Positions 1-12,183 of a stretch of 64,000 nucleotides of DNA are shown in pieces (within the stretch, counting starts at the first letter, position 1; every line of letters begins with the position of its first letter). This DNA comes from Adiantum capillus-veneris (taxonomy: Eukaryota > Streptophyta > Polypodiopsida > Polypodiales > Pteridaceae), in NCBI GenBank assembly GCA_014529385.2, contig CM043944.1:68444895-68508894 (forward strand), given 5' to 3'. The notes below the pieces were generated by a model. That model had not been told where the DNA came from, did not search any database, and saw only the letters and a program-made list of their open reading frames with translations. The translations under genes were made by a program, and so were the position numbers.

Positions 1-1
1 T

Positions 2-2800
2 GCTTCTTTGCCGCCTCTTGAAGCACCTATCAAACATGTTTGTGAAGGCTGTATTCTGGGTAAAATGCAGCGTTCTAAGTTTCCAAAGGATGGTTCAGTT
101 AGGGCCACATGCAGGTTGCAGCTTGTGCATAGTGATGTTTGTGGGCCCATGCAAACTCCGTCCTTGGGCAATTACCTGTACTTCGTGACTTTCATTGATG
201 ATTACTCCAGGCATGCATGGGTATTTCCGCTTAAAGCGAAGTCTGAAGTTTTTATGTGCTTCAAACAATTTTTGGCTATGGCTGAAAATGTCTCAAAATG
301 TACTATGGGCACCCTCCGTTCCGATCGAGGGGGGGAGTATATGTCTCATGAATTTAATGCATTTCTGGCTAGTTGTGGGATAAAACACCAATGTACAGTG
401 CCTTATACACCTCAGCAAAATGGTGTTGCTGAGAGGAAAAACAGGTCACTAACGGAAATGGCACGATGTATGGTCAAAAGTCAAGCTTTGCCGCATTCTT
501 TTTGGCTTGAGGCCATCATGTGTGCCACTTATGTACTTAACAGGTGTCCTACGAAAGCTTTGCAGTCTATTACTCCATATGAAGCATGGCATGATAGAAA
601 GCCTTCTATTGAGCACATGCGTGTTTTTGGCTGTTTGGCATATGCTTTGGTGCCACAAGTGCAGCGCAGAAAATTGGATGATAAGGCTGTCAAATGTATT
701 ATTGTTGGTTATAGTGCTGAAAGCAAAGGTTACAGGTTGTATCATCCGCAAACAAAACGTATTCTAGTTTCACGGGATGTAGTGTTTGTGGAAGACTCTG
801 TTCAGCCCTTGCTGTCATGTACTAGAGACAATAATGTAAGCTCACAGGACATTTATGACACTTTGTTGCCTCTTTTCAGTGGTGGAAATACGAATGTAAG
901 TTCCAATGAGGCAAATGTACAGCCTATGGGGGTTTCTGAAAATGTTTTAGAACAGCCTATTACTGATGCAGATGTACATGATGTACTTGATGAGGAAAGG
1001 GCTGAAAATGAGCAGGCTAGAGGTATGCCAAAATGGCTGGTGCACACTTTGCGTGACAGTAAATTGGATGCACCTTTATCTAGTCGTACTCGTTCAGGCT
1101 CTCGCCATGCATCTTATGCATCAGATTGTTATGCTTTGGCTGTGTCTAGTTTACATGATGTTGAGGAGCCTCTGTCTTTTGATGAAGCACAAAATTTAGA
1201 AAATTGGATTGCTGCCATGAAATCAAAATATGATGCACTTATAGAGAATGACACATGGACTTTATGTGATTTGCCTCCTGGCGAAAAGGCCATTGGTACG
1301 AAGTGGGTTTACAAGTTGAAACGCAAGCCGGATGGTGAGATCGATCGCCATAAGGCTCGACTTGTTGCAAAGGGTTATGCACAACAAAAAGGCATAGATT
1401 ATGAAGAGACTTTTGCTCCCACTTGTCGTATGACTACTGTGCGTTTTCTATGTGCATTGGCAGCTCATTTTGGTTGGGATGTACATCAATCAGACATTGT
1501 TACTGCTTTCTTGAATGGTGACATATTTGAGGAAGTTTATGTAACGCAGCCTCGCGGTTTTGTCATAAAAGGACAAGAGGACAAAGTGTGAAAATGTAAG
1601 AAGGCTTTGTATGGGTTGAAGCAATCTCCTCGTGCTTGGTATGAGAAAGCTGACACTCATTTGGTTAAACGAGGCTTTCGTAACAGTCCAACAGAAAGCA
1701 CATTGTATGTAAAGCGTGAGGATGATGTATTTCTCATTGTGGTTCTTTATGTTGATGATTTGCTGATCACTGGACCAAATGAGAGACATATTGCTGAATT
1801 TAAGGCTGATTTGAATGCTACTTTCAAGATGAAAGATTTGGGGCTGTTGCATCATTACTTGGGTATACAGTTTAAGCAGTGTGATGGTGGTATTGCCTTG
1901 TGTCAGAAAAGTTACATAGAGACATTGCTATGTAAGTTTGGACTTGAGGATTGCAAACCTATTGCCACTCCCATGGAAACAGGTTTGAAGTTGAGTCTAC
2001 ATGATGCTAGCGATCCTGCTGATGTCACTCTTTACCAAACTGCTGTTGGCTGCCTCATTTATGTATGCAACACGAGGCCAGATATTCAGTTTGCAGTCTC
2101 GCAGGTCAGCAGATTTATGCATAGCCCAGGGTCTAAGCATTGGCAGGCTGTCAAGAGGATTTTCCGCTACCTTAGTGGCACTTTACATCTTGGCTTGTTT
2201 TATCCCAAGGGGGGATCATTGCCGCCAGACTTACATGCTTTTTCGGACTCAGATTGGGCTGGTTGTTTTGACACGCGAGTGTCCACAAGTGGTTTTTGTT
2301 TCATGCTTGGCAGTTCATGTATATCATGGTTGAGCAAGAAGCAACCTACTGTGGCCACTTCGAGTTGTGAGGCTGAGTACAGGGCAGTCTTCACAGCTAC
2401 GGTTGAGTGTGTATGGCTCAGACGCCTTATGGCTGACTTGGGTGTTGGACAGGACACTGCCAACACTATCTACACTGACAGTCAGAGCGCATTGGCAGTT
2501 GCGAGGAACCCAGTTTTTCATGCTCGCACAAAGCACATTGAGGTGCATTACCACTATGTCAGGGAGAGGCTCTCAGCAGGAGAGATCAGCTTGGCTTATG
2601 TGCCAACACAGGACAACCTTGCAGATCTTTTCACAAAGGCATTGTCTCGTGAGAAGCTTGAAGCTTTCCGCAAGCTTTGGTCTTACTCCCCTTTGTGGAC
2701 TGATCATGTCCTCAGGGCATGGCACTTCCCTTTCTTCATGTGCCACCTCTCGTTCACCGCATCACTCCAGGGGGGATTTGTTACCATATACGTGTGGTAG
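2..2800 (+). pseudogene. Ty1/copia polyprotein, 3' part (integrase, RT, RNase H)
   Basis: This is the right-hand part of a copia polyprotein; the frame is open to the left edge, so gag, protease and the integrase N-terminus lie outside the window. Visible in order: the zinc-finger CEGC, the integrase core (VHSDVCGPM, FIDDYSRHAWVF, LRSDRGGEY, QNGVAERKNRS), the RT region (KWVYKLKRKPDGEIDRHKAR, KALYGLKQSPRAWY, LYVDDLLI) and RNase H (SDSDWAGC, SSCEAEYRA, TDSQSALAVARN, RTKHIEVHYHYVRE). The domain order is integrase before RT, which defines copia rather than gypsy. One in-frame TGA at 1589-1591 interrupts the frame between the RT fingers and the YGLKQ motif; the frame then continues unchanged, so this is a nonsense mutation rather than a frameshift. 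The frame after RNase H runs through the polypurine tract into the LTR and ends at 2800. It is distinct in sequence from the family B copia elements elsewhere in the window. Confidence 0.93.
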
Positions 2801-3066
2801 TGATGTGTGTGAACACACTAGGACCGCCGGGGCATTTTTTCCCTCTTTAGGAGGTTTTTTCCCCCGTGCATTGTATATACGCCCATCACTCTAGGGCTAT
2901 CTATCTTTCCATTGCACACTAAGTAACACACTCTCTATTGTGTGCCTTGAGCTTCCTTCGTCTTCTCCAAGCTGTGTGTGTTTCTCTGCAACCCTAATTC
3001 CAATAAGATCTGACAAGATGCAAAGCTAGAATTCTTAGACGTTACCTTTGTCAATTGGTAATAACA
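2779..3066 (+). repeat. right LTR of the copia element at 1-3066
   Basis: A purine-rich tract (CCAGGGGGGATT) at 2767-2778 is followed by TGTTACC; the proposed end reads GGTAATAACA, giving inverted TGTTA/TAACA termini and a length of 288 bp. The left LTR lies outside the window, so neither the boundaries nor a target-site duplication can be checked by pairing. The start is well supported by the PPT. The end is inferred from the inverted terminus only. Confidence 0.6.
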
Positions 3067-3267
3067 TATTTAACTTTATTTTCTTATGGGTGGAAAATAT
3101 ATTATTATGTGCATTTGGAACCTAATTGCTTGACCTTCAAACCAAGATTCCTATGTTATTTTTTCATATACTTTTTTGTAATGAATTAAGATTGTGGATA
3201 CAAGGTCCACGACTTGTTCAAGCTAGATCTAAGAAAGTATATATACTGAGTCTTCAAACTAGTAAAC

Positions 3268-3409
3268 TGTTGAGAGAGAAGGAGAGAACACAGAAGTAGA
3301 ACCCCAAAGTGTGTAGAATACACACATGAGATGATGTATATATAGAGGGGACCTGGGTGCCATATATAGAGAAGCCATATATTGAGTAGCTTCACATATA
3401 AGGTCAACA
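3268..3409 (-). repeat. family A copy 1, 3' LTR (142 bp)
   Basis: TGTTGAG...CAACA termini. Differs from the partner at 5716-5857 only at one base (TAGAAT versus TAAAAT). It contains a TATATATAGA stretch that could act as a TATA box when read on the minus strand. Confidence 0.95.
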
Positions 3410-4059
3410 CCCCCGCTCAAATAAGGGTCCCTAACTGTGGATGAAAAAACCCTTGGGGGATCAAGGAAAAAACCCATAGCTCTATATACACCCACCGTTA
3501 TATTATAAAAATCATTGAATATACAAATGTTTACGAGCAGCTACATCACTCCTTTTACAATGAATGTTTTATGAGGAGTTACATTACTCCTATCAAATAC
3601 AATAATGAATACAAAGGTTCAATAAAGAGGTGTAAAAGCTATCGATTAGCTTGTAATCAAAAGTGTCTCCGTGAATCTGCTGTGTAGCTTGTCATCAATA
3701 TCGCATCACCAAACATGTCTTCATGTTGTCATCAATATGGTATCACCAAACATATCTTCATAAATCTTTTATTGTCACCAAGTTTATCTTCATAAAATCA
3801 ATTCTTTGATCAATCCTACATAGATCATAGACTCCAAAAAAAAACATGTCATGAAAATTATTAGCATCGTTAATGAAATAATTACGTTCACAATGCCATA
3901 AGAGATGGTTCGCGACGCCACTCTTTTGACGACATATATACGCACGACAACATATGGTACATAAAGTATAAACGTAAAAGTACAAAATGTGTGATTACGT
4001 GATACAAATGATATGTGTATATACTACATAAAACAACATTTATCAATGTAGTGATCAAT

Positions 4060-4440
4060 GAATACCATCAAAGTATTAACAAAATATCATCATTATGTCA
4101 ATAAAAATGAATAAATGATCATGGTATCAACGAAAAGCATCATGATATCACCGAGAATAATCATTGTATCAACGAAACAACATCACCGAGAATAACCATG
4201 GTATCAACAAAACATCATCATGGTATCAATAAAAATCACCATGGAATCAACGAAATATCATCATGGAATCACCGAGAATAACCATGGTATCAACGAAATA
4301 TCATCATGGCACCACCGAGAATAACCATGGTATCAATGACATATCATCATGGTATCAACGAAAATCACCATGACCAAAGTATTAACAAAACATTATCATG
4401 GTACCATCAAAATCACTATGGTATCAATGAGAAATTATCA
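4060..4440 (-). repeat. PBS-complementary short tandem array in family A copy 1
   Basis: About nine imperfect repeats of a roughly 42-bp unit made of two 21-bp halves. In element orientation each half holds GATACCATG followed by GTTATTCTCGGT or ATGATGTTTCGTT. The recurring TGATACCA equals the 3' end of the tRNA implied by the PBS. Confidence 0.85.
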
Positions 4441-4679
4441 ATAAAACGACGTAAACTATATCTCTAAAAGAATAATTATACGAGAATCAATGAACGAGTA
4501 TATCATATAACAAAAGATCATGTACCAACAGTAGCTCGATAGAATTTGGACGATCATCAACGGCTCGACTGAATCGGAACGATGTGTAACTGGCTTCTGC
4601 AGCAAAGTTATGTCAGTAACAAATATATGATTGATGAAGAAAAATATAATTGAGAAGTTTTCAATTATGAGAAAAATCA

Positions 4680-5700
4680 AAAGCAAAAAGTAAAATTTTG
4701 ATTTTCAAACGTATTCGTAGTCTGAGACGATAACCCAAAATTGGTGCAGAATTTAGAGAAACTTTCTTCTGCAAAGTTATAGACCACATCGATTCCAATC
4801 CCCATCGCGGGTAGTTTCTTCTGCAAAGTTGTAGACCACATCGATTCCGGTCTCTCACGCGGATAGTTTCTGCAAAATCGTTTCCAATTAGCAGAAAAAT
4901 CAAAAACAAAACGCGGAAGCTGTTTTTCAGGTATGTACGCAGTCCGCGAACGATAACTCAAAATCGGTGCAGAATTTGAAAACACTTTCTTCTGCAAAGT
5001 TGTAGACCACATCGATCCGGTCTTTTTCGTGGGTAGTTTGCAGTCCGCGAACGATAACTCAAAATCGGTGCAGAATTTGAAAACACTTTCTTCTGCAAAG
5101 TTGTAGACCACATCGATTCCGGTCTCCTTCACGGGTAGTTTCTGCAAAATCGTTTTCAATTAGCAGAAAAATCAAAAACAAAAAGCGGAAGTTGCTTTTC
5201 AGGTATGTACGCAGTCCGCGAACGATAACTCAAAATCGGTGCAAAAATTGAAAAAATTTCCTTCTGCAAAGTTGTAGACCACATCAATTCCGGTCTCTCA
5301 AACGGGTAGTTTCTGCAAAATCGTTTTCAATTAACAGAAAAATCAAAAACAAAAAGCAGAAGTTGCTTTTCAGGTATGTACGCAGTCCGCGAACGATAAC
5401 TCAAAATCGGTGCAGAATTTGAAAAAACTTCCTTCTGCAAAGTTGTAGAACACATCGATTCCGGTCTCTCACGCGGGTAGTTTCTGCAAATTCGTTTCCA
5501 ATTAGCAGAAAAATCGAAAACAAAAAGTGGAAGTTGCTTTTCAGGTATGTACGCAGTCCGCGAACGATAACTCAAAATCCGTGCAGAATTTGAAAAAACT
5601 TCCTTCTGCAAAGTTGTAGACCACATCGATTCCGGTCTCTTATGAGGGTAGTTTCTGCAAAATCATTTCCAATTAGCAGAAAAATCAAAAACAAAAACGT
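4680..5700 (-). repeat. 171-bp tandem array in family A copy 1
   Basis: About six units spaced roughly 170 bp apart, with two irregular partial units near 4780-5110. Each unit carries the marker strings GTGGTCTACAACTTTGCAGA, GAGTTATCGTTCGCGGACTG and TTTTTCTGCTAATTGGAAAC (minus strand). Because 171 is divisible by three, one frame stays open over consecutive units and encodes 57-residue repeats. Confidence 0.88.
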
Positions 5701-5703
5701 ACT

Positions 5704-5715
5704 GCTCTGATACCA
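5704..5715 (-). promoter_or_regulatory. primer-binding site, family A copy 1
   Basis: Minus strand TGGTATCAGAGC directly after the 5' LTR; this is the standard plant initiator-Met tRNA complement. Confidence 0.93.
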
Positions 5716-5857
5716 TGTTGAGAGAGAAGGAGAGAACACAGAAGTAGAACCCCAAAGTGTGTAAAATACACACATGAGATGATGTATATATAGAGGGGAC
5801 CTGGGTGCCATATATAGAGAAGCCATATATTGAGTAGCTTCACATATAAGGTCAACA
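5716..5857 (-). repeat. family A copy 1, 5' LTR (142 bp)
   Basis: Partner of the LTR at 3268-3409, same length and termini, followed by the TAAAC target duplication. Confidence 0.95.
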
Positions 5858-5862
5858 TAAAC

Positions 5863-7250
5863 CAAGGGAAGAGAGAAGCAGGGTCCATCACTTGTCCAAG
5901 CTCATCTCTAGACAACATAGAGATGTTAGGTCTACTAATTGTCCAATATAGTCATGGAGAAATGATAGAAGGTTGATCCGCTTGTCCAACCTATCATCTC
6001 TAGTAAAATGGGAGGTTTGGCCTTAAGATTCACCATGTAACCAACCTATACTTCATTGTATTATGAAGAGTAGAAAAGCAAAGCTCCATCACTTGTCTAA
6101 GGTAGTTCCAAAATCAACATGGAGAGAAGCAAGCTTTACCATTTGTTCAAGATAGGTTCCATTAAAACATGGAAAACCTCATATATGTTGTACATGGAAG
6201 CTTTTTTCCAAGGTCCACCACTTGTCCAAGCTAGGATCCATTAAAACATGGATAGAAACAAGGCTCCACCATGCGTCCAACCTTTATAGCTGCAAAGTGT
6301 ACCGGTTGTCTAAACTAGGCATGGGAAAATAATAGAAGGTCCACCACTTATCCAATATATTATCTCTAATAGCATGGGAGGTTTGGTCTCAAGATTTAGG
6401 AATTGGTTGACTTGTATTTCATTGTATTATGATGAATTTGGTTTTAAAGTCAACTACTTATCCAAGCTATAAGTTTATATCTTGAATGGTATTCCTTCCC
6501 ATCCCTTAGAAAACCAATGATATGTTGTACATGGGGGGGTTTGTTACAAGGTCCACCACTTGTCCAGGCTAGTTTCATTGAAACATGGATGAAGGCAAGC
6601 TCCACCATTTGTTAAAGCTAGACTCCATTGAAATCAGCTAGAAAATCCATGCTATGTTGTACATGGGGTTTTTTTTTTATAGGTCAAGCTCTACTTGTCC
6701 AGCTAGAAAATCCATGCTATGTTGTACATGGGGTTTTTTTTCTCCAAGCCAAGCTCTACTTGTCCAACCTATAAGGTTATATCTTAAATGGTAATCTTTA
6801 TAATCACTTGGAATACCCATGATATGCTTTACATGGGGGTTTTGTTCCAAGATCACCACTTGTCCAAGCTAGCTCTATTGAAACATAGAGAGCAGCAAAG
6901 GTCCACCACTTGTCCAAGCTAGTCTCCATTGAAAACAAGGAGAGAAGCAAGCTCCATAATTTCTCCAAGATAGGATAGCCTGGATAAGTGCACCTTGAAA
7001 CCAACCTTCCTATGAGGCAATAGAGCATATGCTACATATTTTATGTCTACCCCATGCCTCAAATTAAGAAGTTATAGACTAGAAGTGGACCTTGCTTGAA
7101 TGTCACATGCAATAAATTAAGACAAAATAGCCAAGTGGATTGTATTCCTCAATGGATCCTTGCTTTCACAAGTTGTGAACCTTGAGTCACTTTTACATTA
7201 ACTTGGACAAGTGGTGGACCTAGAAACCAAGCTCTCCATGTTGAGATAAG
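5863..7250. repeat. degenerate minisatellite-like region
   Basis: Repeated, diverged phrases such as CCACCACTTGTCCAAGCTAG, CCATTGAAACATGGA and ATGTTGTACATGGGG recur at irregular intervals over about 1.4 kb. The same phrase type lies left of the family A insertion (3200-3235), so the retroelement landed inside this repeat. No coding sequence is supported. It may be a decayed satellite or part of a larger dispersed repeat. From 7250 to about 8310 I see nothing recognisable. Confidence 0.6.
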
Positions 7251-8317
7251 TTGTAGGTAGGATAGTAGAACATAGACAACAATAATGGATGCAATATACT
7301 CGTCTCCTAATAATCCAGTTGATTGAAACCATGGTATTTTAGTTGTTTTCATTGTGTATTGTATGTGCACAAAGTGGAATGAGACCTTAAGAAAACTCAA
7401 ATTTTTGACAAAATCTCTATATTTTGTACATGATATATTGAAAGTTGTCCAACCTGGGAATTGGGATTTTCCCACTTTACATAATATGGTCTTTGTATAA
7501 CATAAAGCTAATCTTCCTTGAGTTTTGGGGGACCTAATATACTATATAGCATAGTATATGATGATGGTTGAGTTTTTTTATTGTTGCAGAATACGATAGA
7601 TTTTAGAGTAGCAAGTATAACTTTCTCAATATTGATAGTTTCTTAGGCCAATTGTGTGTATTTTGTAGGTAGTAACCATATCTAATCATAGACTACAAAC
7701 TTGGCTAGATATTGAGTAGTTTCTATGGGTTTCTAGAGGTCATAATGCTAAACCCATTTTTTTCATGTTTGCTGTATTTAACACTTTATCATTGCCCCCA
7801 AGGTTCCAATTGTAAGAGATCCATTATCCTTTTTACATGCTCCATGGCTCCTTTTGGATCCAAAGGCCCAAAGGGAACTAAGAAAACATGTATATAGTAT
7901 TTGTATTGAGCGTGACTATAGAAACTTTGATGATAGGTCCACGGAATGGCAAAAGTGCAACTTTTTTGTACCTATATTTTCTGCCCAAAAAAAAATAGTG
8001 AGGTAAAAGCAACCATTGAAGTTTGGTCGCCAACCCATTGAAGTTAATGGGGCATTTTATCTCATGTCCTACAAAAATCCCCACTCTTATTTATATTCAA
8101 TCAACCATAAGAAATGGTTGTTTTGGGCAAAATGCACTGGTCCAATAACTTTGGAGGCTTGTAGTGACCAAGGGATCAGAAAAATTACAATTTTCTCATT
8201 TTTTCGATATGTAGTAGCTATTGAACTATAAGCTCATGAAAGGATTTTTCAAAATGAGTGGATCTACTATGGTTTTGGAATTTTTTTCCAAAACCCTGAA
8301 AGGACACCATTCTAGTG

Positions 8318-10056
8318 TTAAGAGAAATTAATTTTCGAAGCCAAAAACCAAAGTATTTTAAATTTTATAAATAGTAAAATTACCATAAAATTCAGAGTTA
8401 TATTTTTCTTTGATTCCTTAGGTTGAGATTGATTTTTGTTTTTAAATCCGTAATTTTTGAGACAAAAGTGAATCTTTTGGAAATTATTCACTGATGCAAG
8501 TAATTAATTATTTGAAGACACTTTTAGTAGAATACGGGAATTTAGTAGAAAATGCAATATATGCTGAAAATTATCAAAATCAAGCATAAAAATCAAAATT
8601 AGAAGAAATAGATTGATGCATGCAAAAATGGATTTATCAAATTCCAAGCATCTATAAAGGTATTTAAATTGAAATACAATACCTACAACATTCATATTTT
8701 TGGATTTAATAAAGCATCATTTGATGGAATATTAAGTAACGGGCATCATCAAGGAGTTTTCAACTAAAGCAAGTAGATTAAATTGTTTTCTTCTTTGATG
8801 GCATGCCTTAGGCATAGGGACTGTAGGTGGCATGTACAAGAGCTATGGGGGCACCTATAGTGTGTTGGCTTTGTTTCATGGTTAGACTTTATGTAAAAGT
8901 TTGATTTTTGTAGTGATGTAAGGGTATGCCCCCTATAAAGGCATGTTTGTTTGGGTACTATTGTAGCTTGTCCCCTACACGATATGTAGGGGTGGAATCT
9001 TATATAAATTTTTATGGTTAATGTTAATTTATAACCCTTGTTGACTAGGGTATTGCTATTAAAAAAAAAGTATGTTGTTCTATGGTAATCATTGTAAATT
9101 GCTATATCCGAAAGTCGAGCTTTTATGAAATGTTCCATGTCTACATATTGATGGCTTTTGCATGTGGGTAAATTTGAACGTTTTACTATGTGGAAAAAAT
9201 CTAAGATATTTTTCCATATGGTAAAATTATAGTCCCACATTTATGATAGTTTTTGAAATTTCCATATATGGGAAAGAATCCAATATTTCCCTAGCATGTG
9301 GAAAAATTCCAATATTTTTCTATGTTGAAAATATATCTTTTGAGATACTTTTCCTATATGGAAAATGGGAAAATTCCAATATTTTTCTATGTGGAAAATA
9401 TATCTTTTGAGATACTTTTCCTATATGGAAAATTTGGGATGTGGGAAAAGTTTGGGAATTTGGTTTTTCTTAGATGAGAAATGTTCACCAAGTGAAGTGA
9501 GAAACCTTTTTTCCTAAGTTAGAAAAGGGGATATGAAAGTACTTTCACATATGAGACTTTTATCTTACTTATTCGAAACGAAGTGGAAATGTGTAATAGG
9601 CATTATTTATTATCTACTTTGTTTTTTTTTTTAAAAATTTACCATGAGGGTGCGGGGAAGGAAGTAGGGAGAAACTATACACATATCATGTATTTACAAC
9701 TGTACATTGCTACACATTACACCCTCGAGGGGCATCCGTGGACCCCCCCCCCAATAGAGGAGGAGAATACACCCAAGAGAACGCAACTTGTGAGCCTCGA
9801 ACCAGTTACATCTCAAAGGAGGTCACCAACTGAGCTACGCTTCTTGGGTGATCTACTTTGTTATTGTTGAGATGGGCAAGCAACCTAATTTCCTCTATGA
9901 ACACCCAAAACAGCTGTAAGCGTGTGTAAGAGGAAATTATGATGCTTCCATTAAGAGCTTACCCAAGGAATAAAGGAGGATAAATATTCTCTCATCTAGG
10001 TGGCAACCAAATATATATTGATGCTTCCTTTCGTTGTTTGAAGTTACTCAAACCCA
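8318..10056. repeat. dispersed repeat, copy 1 (matches 20640-22360)
   Basis: About 1.7 kb that recurs at 20640-22360 in the same orientation, with point changes and small indels (for example a duplicated stretch near 9340-9420). It includes the SINE at 9624-9850 inside both copies. Copy 1 continues straight into the DUF7869-like gene; copy 2 diverges at the matching point. It may therefore be the non-coding left part of a DNA transposon. No gene is visible in it. Confidence 0.85.
9624..9850 (-). mobile_element. tRNA-derived SINE, copy 1
   Basis: Read on the minus strand, the head AAGAAGCGTAGCTCAGTTGG carries a pol III box A (TAGCTCAGTTGG). About 30 bases on comes a box B (GGTTCGAGGCT). The body is about 150 bp and ends in an A-rich tail (seen as T's at 9624-9632). 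The unit is flanked by the 12-bp direct repeat ATCTACTTTGTT (9612-9623 and 9851-9862). Box spacing, A-tail and target duplication together identify a SINE. Confidence 0.85.
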
Positions 10057-12134
10057 AGATGCGCACTGAATTTTGGGGACAGAGTTTGCAAAATAGAACA
10101 AACTATGTGTATGATACAATGTTGACTGCATGGCGTGAGAACAAAACAACTACAAAGACATGCTCTGTGTTTTCTTTTAATGGCAGTGAGGTTTGCAGTA
10201 GAGCTTGGTACGAAATTCATGGCATTCCAAAAACTTCATTTTATCGTTACCGTGAACATTTTGAGAATGGGGTAAGATGCTCAGTGCATGGTAATGATGG
10301 TGTCATGAGAAAAGGAAGAGACCATACAAAAATGGGAAGGGCATTGATGCGGATGAACGTCGAATTCAAATGTTGCAACAACAAAGTTGTAGGAATGTGT
10401 ACTACACCTGGCGTAAGTTCTCCCAGTTGCAAAAGGATAAGTATTTATGCATTATACATGATAAAATGAATCAAAAAAAGACAGCAATACCTAGGTTGCG
10501 TGTGAACTCAAAAGATTATGCCAATGCATATCAATTGCAAGTATCATTAACACGTATGATAACACATGGACATGGTCATGGAATGTATGGTCACTTCTCA
10601 CTTAATGGTCTATGGCCTTCAGATCCCAATCCTATAATTGGTTCCCTTGCATTATGCTTACAAAATCTGGAAAGAATAGAAAACCATGGACAAGGAGATT
10701 TATGCCATGACGGTATGCCGCGCAGCAATGTAACGTTATTCAATGCATTGAACTCAAGGAGAGCTCTAGACCTCCAAAACAAAATGAAGCAAGAGCGTGA
10801 GAGGAATGCATCAACAATGACACCACCGTTGGCCATCCAGGGATGTAATGAAGAGATTGTACACATACAATCAACTTCCTCTCAATGTGTTGTGGATACC
10901 ATATCCACTCCTGTATTTCAAAAATTGCATGAGAATCTTTTGCTACAACTAGATAATTGTGCAGGAGAGAATAAAAATCGATATTTGTTTGCATACTTAT
11001 CCTTGTTAGTAGCAAAAGGAGTTTTCAAAACGGTGCTGTTGGGATTCTTAATGGTTGGTCATACACATGAGGACATAGATGCAATGTTTAGTAGGTTCTC
11101 AGAAATATTGCGAACAGGAATGACATTCACTTTTCCACATCTGATGGAACATTTTCAAAAATGTGAAAGCTCAGCTCCAGCACCATTTTTGATGACACAA
11201 GTTCCCCACTTTAAATCCTTTGTGCAAGGGTACATGTGTGACGGACAAGATGCTCTAGTCGGACACTCTAAGCCACTTCAATTTCGTTTCTATATGCAAG
11301 GTGAAGTCCCAGTAATGCAGAACAAAATTCATCCCAAATCACCCGATTGGATGCCAAAGGAGTCGGGAATTGAGTTGTGGAAAAAAGATGACCAGGGAAA
11401 ACCAAAATTACCAACAAGCTGTCCAGATGTGGTACCTATAGCAGACTATGTGAGAGATAGTCCGCTTCTTATTCAAGGGATTAAGTCATATCTTGAATTT
11501 TGGAAAAGATGTTCTCTATTAAAGGGAAAGGACCATGACTCCACAAAATACATGGAGCCTGTTATCACTTATTGGCTAAACATAATCAATGAGCTTGAAC
11601 AACCAACCAATAAACACATTGGTGAATATACAACATTTTGGCCAAAGACTATAGGGAGTCATAGAATGCAGGAGATAGAGGAAGACAGAGATGCGTTTCA
11701 AGGATATGAAGAATTGAATGATCACTATGTTCGTCCTCAAAGTGCAAGGCCACAAGAGGCCTTTAGGCCTCAAATTGATGTAAGAAAAGGGGATCTTGTT
11801 CTTGTGAGACCCGCAGATCCTGAATATCCGATATGGCTAGGAGTGGCAGAGTCAAACGTTGATGTAGACAAATCATCTCCTAACTACAAGAAAGTTCTGA
11901 TTCATTATTGGGCACCAAAACATCGAAAACGAAATCCCACAATCCAAGAACAGTATGAGGATTGTTGGAAAAAGAAGTTGGTGTTGCAATCTTGCTGACC
12001 CAAAGCGCTGGGAGTGTGTTGATACAATTGTATGGTCATGGACTCCAAGGGGTGGAAGAATTGCAGAAATAGTCAAGATCCCATCAAATTTCATGGAGAA
12101 TGCAAAGGCTAGCTTAATAGGAGAAATTGAATAG
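10038..12134 (+). pseudogene. DUF7869-like putative transposon protein, frameshifted
   Basis: Three collinear reading-frame pieces form one decayed gene. Piece 1 (from 10038, diverging near 10320-10340) has the N-terminal region typical of this family: FSFNGSEVCSRAWYEIHGIP, then KTSFYRYREHFENGV, a likely DNA-binding helix-turn-helix. Piece 2 (10370-11998) contains LLLQLDNCAGENKNRYLFA and LGFLMVGHTHEDIDAMFSRF; these D/N and H/D-rich motifs match proteins annotated DUF7869 in many eukaryotes and look like an RNase-H-fold catalytic core. Piece 3 continues in another frame after about 11985 with a tryptophan-rich segment and stops at 12132-12134. At least two frameshifts make it inactive. That the family is a transposase is inference. 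The upstream sequence is repeated elsewhere in the window and a tandem repeat follows directly. Confidence 0.72.
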
Positions 12135-12183
12135 CATTTCATATCTTGCTCATTGTTTTATTTCCCCAGCTAATGTATGATTT

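Larger units (their letters stand above)
3268..5857 (-). mobile_element. Family A non-autonomous LTR retroelement, copy 1
   Basis: A complete 2,590-bp element bounded by two 142-bp LTRs that differ at one base by eye and flanked by a perfect TAAAC duplication (3263-3267 and 5858-5862). On the minus strand the order is LTR (5857-5716), PBS complementary to initiator Met-tRNA (5715-5704), a 171-bp tandem array, an array of TGATACCATG-type repeats, unique sequence, a G-rich polypurine tract and LTR (3409-3268). No gag, protease, integrase or RT can be recognised. The sequence just before the right LTR (plus-strand view: TTGAGCGGGGGTGTTGAG) resembles the same place in the family B copia elements (TTGAGTGGGGGTGTTGGAG), as do the LTR ends. 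By size and content it belongs with SMART/TRIM-type non-autonomous retroelements, presumably mobilised in trans. Confidence 0.93.

Noticed and set aside
449-751. Antisense frame over the first copia element
   Set aside because: Shadow of the plus-strand polyprotein, with no family motif.
4060-4440. CRISPR-like regular repeats
   Set aside because: Plant nuclear DNA; repeats run directly into each other without unique spacers and belong to an LTR element.
8764-9240. 158-codon minus-strand frame
   Set aside because: No recognisable motif, no ATG context or splice support, and the frame is not kept in the duplicated copy at 21060-21540.
9780-9850. Possible real tRNA gene on the minus strand
   Set aside because: Box A and box B are present but the cloverleaf arms do not pair properly and the unit has an A-tail and target duplication; it is a SINE head.
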